Assembly: GCF_016093295.1 (NCBI RefSeq)
Contig: NZ_JAEDAL010000002.1
Location: 124,001 to 188,000 of the forward strand
Length of the DNA stretch: 64,000 nucleotides
Reading direction: 5' to 3'
DNA from: Inhella gelatinilytica
GTDB lineage: Bacteria; Pseudomonadota; Gammaproteobacteria; Burkholderiales; Burkholderiaceae_C
The translations under genes were made by a program, and so were the position numbers. Within the stretch, counting starts at the first letter, position 1. Each line of letters opens with the position of its first letter. Positions 59,216 to 64,000 of the stretch are shown here, piece after piece. The notes under the pieces were generated by a model. It was given only the letters and a program-made list of their open reading frames with translations, was not told the DNA's origin and ran no database searches.

Positions 59216-60210
59216 AGCCCTTGGCCTTGATCGATGTGATGGATGGGGACGTTGCTCGCCATTCGGTGCCGGTTTTTGCGGATGCGCAGGGTGGCGCGAC
59301 GCTGTGCGTGGGCCGCAGTTTGGACTGCGATGTGGTGTTGGACGACCCGCATGTGGCGGCGGTTCATGCCCAGATGCGGGTGGAAGCCACCCCGGTGGCT
59401 CGTTTGACGCTGTTGCCGAGTCTGAATGGGGGATGGCTTGGCACCCACCCTCTCCGCGGGGGCACCACCGTGGACTGGCAGGCCGACACCGTGGTCCAAC
59501 TGGGGCAATCGCGCCTGCGGCTGAGACACGCGGCGGCGGCGGTGGCTCCAGAGACCCCGCCGGTGCAAGCCGTGGCGCACCACCGGTGGGCGCACCGCGG
59601 GATCCTGCCCCTGTTGATCCTGATTTGCTTGCTGTGGTTTGGGGGGGAGCAGTGGTTGCGATCGGAGCCGGGCACGCCCCTGGTCGACTATGCCCGCCCC
59701 CTGCTGGGGGTGGGGCTGGGCGCCTTGCTGTGGGCCGGCGTGTGGGCCCTGGTGACCCAGGTGTTCCAGCGGCGATTTCCGTTTGGGGCGCATTTGCAGC
59801 GCACGCTCTGGGTCGTCGTGCTGGCGGCTGCAGCCGACGAGGCCTTGGCGGCGCTGGCCTTTGTGGGCTCCTGGCCAGCCTTGCTGAGTGTGGCGGAATG
59901 GTTGGGCCCCATCGCATTGGCGACGCTCGCGGTTTGGCAGGGCCAATTGGCATTGCCGCGGCGGCAACAGTGGGTTCGCGGTGCCGCGCTGCTGGGCTTC
60001 CTGGTCTGGATGGGCATGAGTTGGGTCAGCGACGAGGGGGTGCAACACCGCTGGCGGCCGCCCTACATGGCCGGACTGCTGCCGCCCGAGTGGCGCTTGG
60101 CTCCCCTGCGTTCGGTCGACGCACTGCTGGAAGAAGCCGAACGTTTGGAGCCGGAACTGGCGGCCAAAGCCAAACGGGACCCGAAAGGCCGGGAAGAAAG
60201 CCAGGATTAA
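59212..60210 (+). CDS. FHA-domain membrane protein
   Basis: This 332-residue protein has an N-terminal FHA fold (GRSLDCDVVLDDPHVAAVHAQM, residues 34-55, named by position). About four or five membrane helices follow between residues 125 and 270, then a charged C-terminal tail. FHA domains bind phosphothreonine, but the usual Ser-Arg before the conserved His is Ala-Ala here, so binding may be altered. It is coupled to the protease gene by a four-base overlap and ends 26 bases before rnpB. Confidence 0.8.
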   Translation: MKPLALIDVMDGDVARHSVPVFADAQGGATLCVGRSLDCDVVLDDPHVAAVHAQMRVEATPVARLTLLPSLNGGWLGTHPLRGGTTVDWQADTVVQLGQSRLRLRHAAAAVAPETPPVQAVAHHRWAHRGILPLLILICLLWFGGEQWLRSEPGTPLVDYARPLLGVGLGALLWAGVWALVTQVFQRRFPFGAHLQRTLWVVVLAAAADEALAALAFVGSWPALLSVAEWLGPIALATLAVWQGQLALPRRQQWVRGAALLGFLVWMGMSWVSDEGVQHRWRPPYMAGLLPPEWRLAPLRSVDALLEEAERLEPELAAKAKRDPKGREESQD

Positions 60211-60221
60211 GCGAAGTACCG

Positions 60222-60227
60222 GACAAT
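60222..60227 (+). promoter_or_regulatory. Possible -10 box for rnpB
   Basis: GACAAT lies ten bases before the inferred 5' end of the RNase P RNA and matches four of six bases of TATAAT. No good -35 is visible at the right distance, so this is tentative. Confidence 0.3.
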
Positions 60228-60236
60228 GCAGCGGTC

Positions 60237-60711
60237 GTGAAGTGGTTCAGACCGTCGCTGAGGCAAGACCCGAAAGGGTGCCTTGGAGGAAAGTCCGGAC
60301 TGCACAGAGCAGCGTAGGGGGTAACACCCCTCCGGCGCGAGCCGAGGATTAGAGCAACAGAGACGAGTTTGAGTGGGTAGCGTGGACGCGGTGCAAGCTG
60401 CAACCTCGCGAAACCGCCTGAGGGTGGTCTGTGGGCCCGGTGCGAGCCGGGAGCCGACGCGCAAGCGGCGGCTTTGGGTGCAACCCAAACCCCACAGCAC
60501 CTTGGGTGGCCCGCCGGCGCTTGCCGGCGTCCCGCCCAAGGTGAAACGGGCAATCTCTACGCGCAGCAACACCAAGTAGGCCGGCGTTGACGTGACTCGC
60601 GGAGCCGGCGGGTAGGTGGCATCGAGCCGGGGTGTGAGCCCCGGCCCAGAGGAATGACGGTCAAGGTCTGGCAACAGGCCTCACAAAATCCGGCTTATCG
60701 AACGGCTTCAC
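60237..60711 (+). ncRNA. rnpB: RNase P RNA (class A)
   Basis: This is the catalytic RNA that matures tRNA 5' ends. Conserved blocks are visible: GGAGGAAAGTCCGGAC near 60285, the ACAGAG-type block near 60358, AGAGGAATGACGG near 60648 and TCCGGCTTATCG near 60689. The ends GTGAAG and CTTCAC (60706-60711) pair to form P1. The RNA is longer than the E. coli one, partly through a GC-rich hairpin near 60501-60541 (CTTGGG..CCCAAG with inner GCCGGC). Ends are inferred from pairing and may be off by a few bases. Confidence 0.95.
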
Positions 60712-60743
60712 GACACCCTATCTCGTAACTGGACCCCCGTCGC

Positions 60744-61961
60744 ATGCATCCTCAAGCCGCCAGTCTTTGGCGCCACCCGCGCTGGACCTTGGCGGTGTTG
60801 CTGGCCACCCTGGGCATGTTGGGTCCGTTCTCGATTGACACCTACTTGCCGGCATTCGAGGGCATTGCGCGCTCCACCGGCGCCACTCCAGTGCAATTGC
60901 AGCAAACCCTCTCGGGTTATTTGCTGGGTTTCGCCGTGATGAACTTGTTCCACGGCGCTTTGTCCGACAGTTTGGGGCGTCGGCCGGTGGTGCTGGGCGG
61001 ACTGGTGGTGTTCACGCTGGCTTCGGTTGGCTGTGCCCTGTCGCAGCGGATTGAAACGCTGATTCTTTTCCGGGCGCTGCAGGGCATGTGTGCCGGCGCC
61101 GGCATGGTGGTTAGCCGCGCCGTGATTCGGGACCTCTTCCCGCCCTCCGAGGCGCAGCGCGTGATGTCCCAAGTCACCATCTTTTTTGGTGTGGCCCCGG
61201 CCATCGCGCCGGTCTTGGGAGGCTATCTCTACGTTCACGCCGATTGGCACGCGATTTTTTGGTTTCTGGCCGGCATCGGCTGCTTGATGACCGTGGTCAA
61301 TGCCCGCCTCTTGCCGGAGAGCCTGCCCCCAGCCTCGGTGCAACCCTTTGCACTGCGCCCCCTGATGACGGGATACGCGGGGTTGGTCCGCAATCCTCGG
61401 TTCTTGCTGCTCGTGCTGGCCAGCGGCATTCCGTTCAACGGCATGTTCCTGTATGTCTTGGCCGCCCCCACCTTTCTGGGCCATCACTTGGCCTTCGCGC
61501 CGACCCAGTATTTCTGGTTTTTCCTGTGCAGCATCGGCGGCATCATGGGGGGCGCAGCCTGGAGCGGCCGCTTGGCGGGCCGCATCGCGCCGGAGCGACA
61601 AGTGCGCCGCGGGTTTCGCATCATGGTGGCCGCAACGGTGGCCAATGTGGCGTTGGTGAGTCTGGCTCCGCAGGCGGCTCGATGGAGCTTGCCTCTGATT
61701 GGCTGCTTCAGCCTGGGGTGGTCCTTGATGGTGCCGGTGGTCACGCTGATGGTTTTGGACCAGGCGCCGGACCGCCGGGGCATGGCCTCGTCCCTGCAGT
61801 CGGCCATCGCGGCCGCGGCCAATGCCCTGGTGGCCGGCGCCTTGGTGCCCTTGGTCATGCATTCCTTGGTTGGGCTGGCCTTGGCGTCTGCGGCATCGCT
61901 CACCGTGGGGCTGCTGTCTTGGCGCCTGGTTCGACGGCAAGGGCAGTCTGGGTCGTCCTGA
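60744..61961 (+). CDS. Bcr/CflA-family drug-efflux MFS transporter
   Basis: This 405-residue inner-membrane protein has twelve predicted membrane helices. The N-terminal DTYLPAF and the loop GALSDSLGRRPV are hallmarks of the Bcr/CflA (DHA1) group of proton-driven drug and sulfonamide exporters; RALQGMCAGAGMVVSRA is also typical. The actual substrate cannot be predicted. It starts 32 bases after rnpB. Confidence 0.93.
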   Translation: MHPQAASLWRHPRWTLAVLLATLGMLGPFSIDTYLPAFEGIARSTGATPVQLQQTLSGYLLGFAVMNLFHGALSDSLGRRPVVLGGLVVFTLASVGCALSQRIETLILFRALQGMCAGAGMVVSRAVIRDLFPPSEAQRVMSQVTIFFGVAPAIAPVLGGYLYVHADWHAIFWFLAGIGCLMTVVNARLLPESLPPASVQPFALRPLMTGYAGLVRNPRFLLLVLASGIPFNGMFLYVLAAPTFLGHHLAFAPTQYFWFFLCSIGGIMGGAAWSGRLAGRIAPERQVRRGFRIMVAATVANVALVSLAPQAARWSLPLIGCFSLGWSLMVPVVTLMVLDQAPDRRGMASSLQSAIAAAANALVAGALVPLVMHSLVGLALASAASLTVGLLSWRLVRRQGQSGSS

Positions 61962-62012
61962 CTGGGGATTCAAGCGCTTGCGTGTGCGGCCCGGATCGCT
62001 ATATTGGGCCCC

Positions 62013-62792
62013 ATGAAATTCCTTCATCACCTCTGTGGAGGCTGGCTGCTGATAACGCTCTGGTGTGGCGTGGCCAGCGCCCAAGGGGTGACCCTCCGCT
62101 TGTGTGCCGAGGATGAAGACGCCCACCCTTGGCTGGTGCGAGAGGGGGGCGGGGCCAATGGCGTGATGCTGCGGATGGTGGAGCAAAAACTCGGGGTGCG
62201 CTTCCAGGTGGAGCGGATGCCATGGCGGCGCTGTCTGCTCTCGATGAAAGAGGGGCAGGTGGACGGGGGCTTCAAGGCCAGTTACAGCGCCGAACGGGCG
62301 ACGTTTTTGGCTTACCCGATGAAGAACGGTCAGGTGGACGAGGAGCGGCGCATGCTGACCGAGAGCTACCACTTCTACCGTCGCAAGAGCAGCTTGCTGG
62401 TTTGGGACGGGGCGCGCATGAACCGGCAGCCCGAATCGGTCGGGGCCCAGTCGGGCTTTTCCATCGTGGGGCGCTTGCGCAACCAAGGCTTCACCGTGGA
62501 TGACGGCAATCGCCTGAGCGAAGCCGTGTTGGTGAAGCTGCAGAAAGGCCGGGTCGAGTTGGCCGCGCTGCAAACCTTGGCAGCGGACCGGGTGTTGCAG
62601 CGGCGCCCCGAGTTGGCGGCCGAGTTGGAGCGCATGGAGCCTGCGCTGGTGTCGCAGGCGTATTACCTGGTGTTCGCCTTGCCTTTTGCGCAGAAAGCCC
62701 CGGCGCTGGTGGACCGGGTTTGGGACACGATTGGTGCGGTGCGGGAGGCCTTGCCTTACCAGCAAGCCTTGAACGAACTGATGGGTAACTGA
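62013..62792 (+). CDS. Exported solute-binding-like protein (SBP_bac_3 type)
   Basis: This 259-residue exported protein has a signal peptide ending VASA/Q near residue 22 and the pattern of family 3 periplasmic binding proteins (LRLCAEDEDAHPW, then MPWRRCLLSMKEGQVDGGFKA, cited as residues 65-84). No permease or ATPase genes are adjacent, so it may serve an orphan importer or act as a sensor. The ATG at 62013 is used; a TTG nine bases upstream is unlikely. Confidence 0.82.
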   Translation: MKFLHHLCGGWLLITLWCGVASAQGVTLRLCAEDEDAHPWLVREGGGANGVMLRMVEQKLGVRFQVERMPWRRCLLSMKEGQVDGGFKASYSAERATFLAYPMKNGQVDEERRMLTESYHFYRRKSSLLVWDGARMNRQPESVGAQSGFSIVGRLRNQGFTVDDGNRLSEAVLVKLQKGRVELAALQTLAADRVLQRRPELAAELERMEPALVSQAYYLVFALPFAQKAPALVDRVWDTIGAVREALPYQQALNELMGN

Positions 62793-62847
62793 AGCCCCGC
62801 CGCATCGGCTGCCTCAAGTCTGTGGGCATCCTGCCGAAAGCTGCAGC

Positions 62848-63726
62848 ATGAAGAACCGTTCAGTGGTGATGCTCGCCCTGTTGCTGGGGTTGACGGGTGT
62901 GCGAGCACCGGCGGAGGAGCCGCCGAAAAACCTGCGCCAACGCCTGGCTGACAAGCTGGAGCAAGACAAGGCCGCGGAGCTCAAGGTGCAGAACCGCGGT
63001 GCGGCGACGCTTGGCGGCAAGACGGCGCCCAAGGCGGCCGCCAAACCCGACGGGCATGCCTGGGGGTATGCCGGCGACGGCGCTCCCGATCGCTGGGGGG
63101 AACTCAGCCCCGAGAACCGCCTGTGCGCGCTGGGCACACGGCAAACCCCCATCGACATTCGCGACACGCTGAAGGTGGATTTGGAGCGGATTCAGTTCGA
63201 CTATCGGGTCAGCCGCTTCAGTGTGATCGACACCGGCCATGCGATCCAGGCCAATGTGGAGCCGGGCAACTTTCTGTCCGTTGCGGGCCGCCGGTTTGAA
63301 TTGCAGCAGTTTCACTTCCACAAACCCAGCGAAGAGCGGATTAACGGCCGTGCGTTCGACATGGTGGCCCACTTGGTCCACAAGGACCCCGAAGGCAAGC
63401 TGGCGGTGGTGGCCGTCTTGCTGGAACGCGGGCAGGATCAAGGGCAGGTTCAGCAGGTCTTGAACAGCTTGCCTCTGGAGAAACTGCAGCTTCAGTGGGC
63501 GCCAGATGAAATCGATGTGGGCCAACTCCTGCCCACGGATCGCGCCTACTACACCTTCATGGGCAGCCTGACCACGCCCCCCTGCAGCGAAGGGGTGCTC
63601 TGGCTCGTGCTGCGTCAGCCCGTGCCGATCGGTGCTCAGCAACTGGCCATCTTTGGCAAGCTGTATCCGATGAATGCGCGACCCACCCAGCCCTCGGGGG
63701 GACGAATCATCAAGGAGTCTTTGTAG
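62848..63726 (+). CDS. Exported alpha-class carbonic anhydrase
   Basis: This 292-residue periplasmic enzyme interconverts CO2 and bicarbonate. A signal peptide (residues 1-22) is followed by a charged, probably helical stretch (25-65) not part of the usual fold. The alpha-CA domain then has zinc ligands H156, H158 (QFHFHKPSE) and H175 (MVAHLVH), plus the substrate loop SLTTPPCSEGV. The 3' end overlaps the convergent gene at the window end by 17 bases. Confidence 0.94.
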   Translation: MKNRSVVMLALLLGLTGVRAPAEEPPKNLRQRLADKLEQDKAAELKVQNRGAATLGGKTAPKAAAKPDGHAWGYAGDGAPDRWGELSPENRLCALGTRQTPIDIRDTLKVDLERIQFDYRVSRFSVIDTGHAIQANVEPGNFLSVAGRRFELQQFHFHKPSEERINGRAFDMVAHLVHKDPEGKLAVVAVLLERGQDQGQVQQVLNSLPLEKLQLQWAPDEIDVGQLLPTDRAYYTFMGSLTTPPCSEGVLWLVLRQPVPIGAQQLAIFGKLYPMNARPTQPSGGRIIKESL

Positions 63727-64000
63727 GACTCGCGGCCGGATTCAAGTGCTCGACGAGCAGGGTATCCAAACTGCCATCGGACTTCATGGACTGGATGGCC
63801 TTGTTGATGGCTGGCAGCCAGGCCATTGCATGACTGGAACGGCGGCTGATGCCGACGTGATAGTCCTTAGTGAAAAAAGGTTTGGGTGCACGATCAATCA
63901 AGCCCTTGAACCGATCCTGCCGCAGAAGAAACAGGGCTGACCAATGATTGGCGAACACCGCGTCCACGCGGCCCGCAATGAGTTTGATGAAATTTTGCTC
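63710..64000 (-). CDS. Solute-binding-like protein, C-terminal fragment at window end
   Basis: Only the last 96 codons and stop lie inside the window; the frame runs open through base 64000. The pattern IAGRVDAVFANHWSALFLL, then a C-terminal INKAIQSMKSDGSLDTLL, matches the end of family 3 periplasmic solute-binding proteins. It is convergent with the carbonic anhydrase gene and overlaps it by 17 bases. Its start, signal peptide and ligand cannot be judged. Confidence 0.75.
   Translation of the reverse strand, partial: EQNFIKLIAGRVDAVFANHWSALFLLRQDRFKGLIDRAPKPFFTKDYHVGISRRSSHAMAWLPAINKAIQSMKSDGSLDTLLVEHLNPAASPTKTP

Noticed and set aside
1-64000. CRISPR arrays, insertion sequences, tRNA genes and prophage genes
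   Set aside because: No spaced direct repeats, transposase motifs, tRNA cloverleaf-like segments or phage genes were found on reading both strands by eye.

Overview
The window reads as high-GC chromosomal DNA from a denitrifying betaproteobacterium, most likely Burkholderiales (Comamonadaceae, Sphaerotilaceae or a near relative). This is inferred from gene content: periplasmic nitrate reductase and nitrous oxide reductase genes, a TetR-controlled beta-oxidation operon of betaproteobacterial layout, RlmJ, a class A RNase P RNA, and dense gene packing with many ATGA/GTGA overlaps. I see no insertion sequence, tRNA, rRNA operon, CRISPR array or prophage.

Region 1 (1-11.4 kb) is anaerobic respiration. 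The end of a nap operon (napG tail, napH, napB) meets, at a bidirectional terminator, the end of a minus-strand nos operon ordered nosZ-nosR-nosD-nosF-nosY-nosL. Divergent to nosZ lie a lipoprotein cytochrome c and nosX (ApbE-like flavin transferase). An FNR/Dnr-type box sits in the shared promoter region.

Region 2 (11.4-16.9 kb) pairs an HDAC-family deacetylase with a Pat-like acyl-CoA-synthetase/acetyltransferase fusion, then an Ala/Pro-rich exported protein, rlmJ and a glycine-zipper lipoprotein. Region 3 (17-27.3 kb) is fatty acid degradation: TetR repressor with an operator, acyl-CoA dehydrogenase, DUF2147, FadB-like fusion, hotdog thioesterase and thiolase, then DUF1569, an alpha/beta hydrolase, an enoyl-CoA hydratase and an NAD(P)-binding protein.

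Region 4 (27.3-38.8 kb) holds mostly single metabolic genes: nucleotidyltransferase, flavin reductase, pirin, RlmI-like methyltransferase, PhyH-type dioxygenase, D-serine-dehydratase-like enzyme, SGNH hydrolase and EamA transporter. It also holds an H-NOX gas sensor next to a hybrid histidine kinase, a fitting nitric oxide sensor for a denitrifier. Region 5 (38.8-47.9 kb) carries an HD-GYP phosphodiesterase, an Atm1-like ABC exporter, a LysR regulator and the gltIJKL glutamate/aspartate importer.

Region 6 (48-64 kb) carries a very large propeller sensor kinase, a secreted isoamylase with a perfect inverted repeat in its promoter, a rhodanese, and a tight run pyrC - NYN protein - DUF3025 - exported serine protease - FHA membrane protein that ends just before rnpB. 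A Bcr/CflA exporter, two periplasmic binding-protein-like genes (one cut by the window end) and an exported alpha-carbonic anhydrase follow.

Beyond genes, the clearest structural signals are a dispersed intergenic repeat whose two copies (7732-7789 and 45603-45658) differ by compensatory base-pair changes, a second palindromic element after the thiolase gene, and several perfect inverted repeats in promoters or between operon genes. The largest candidates for unrecorded function are the FHA/protease/NYN cluster and the small membrane protein coupled to the PhyH dioxygenase. All names rest on reading the translated sequence and on recall of protein families; no database search was run.
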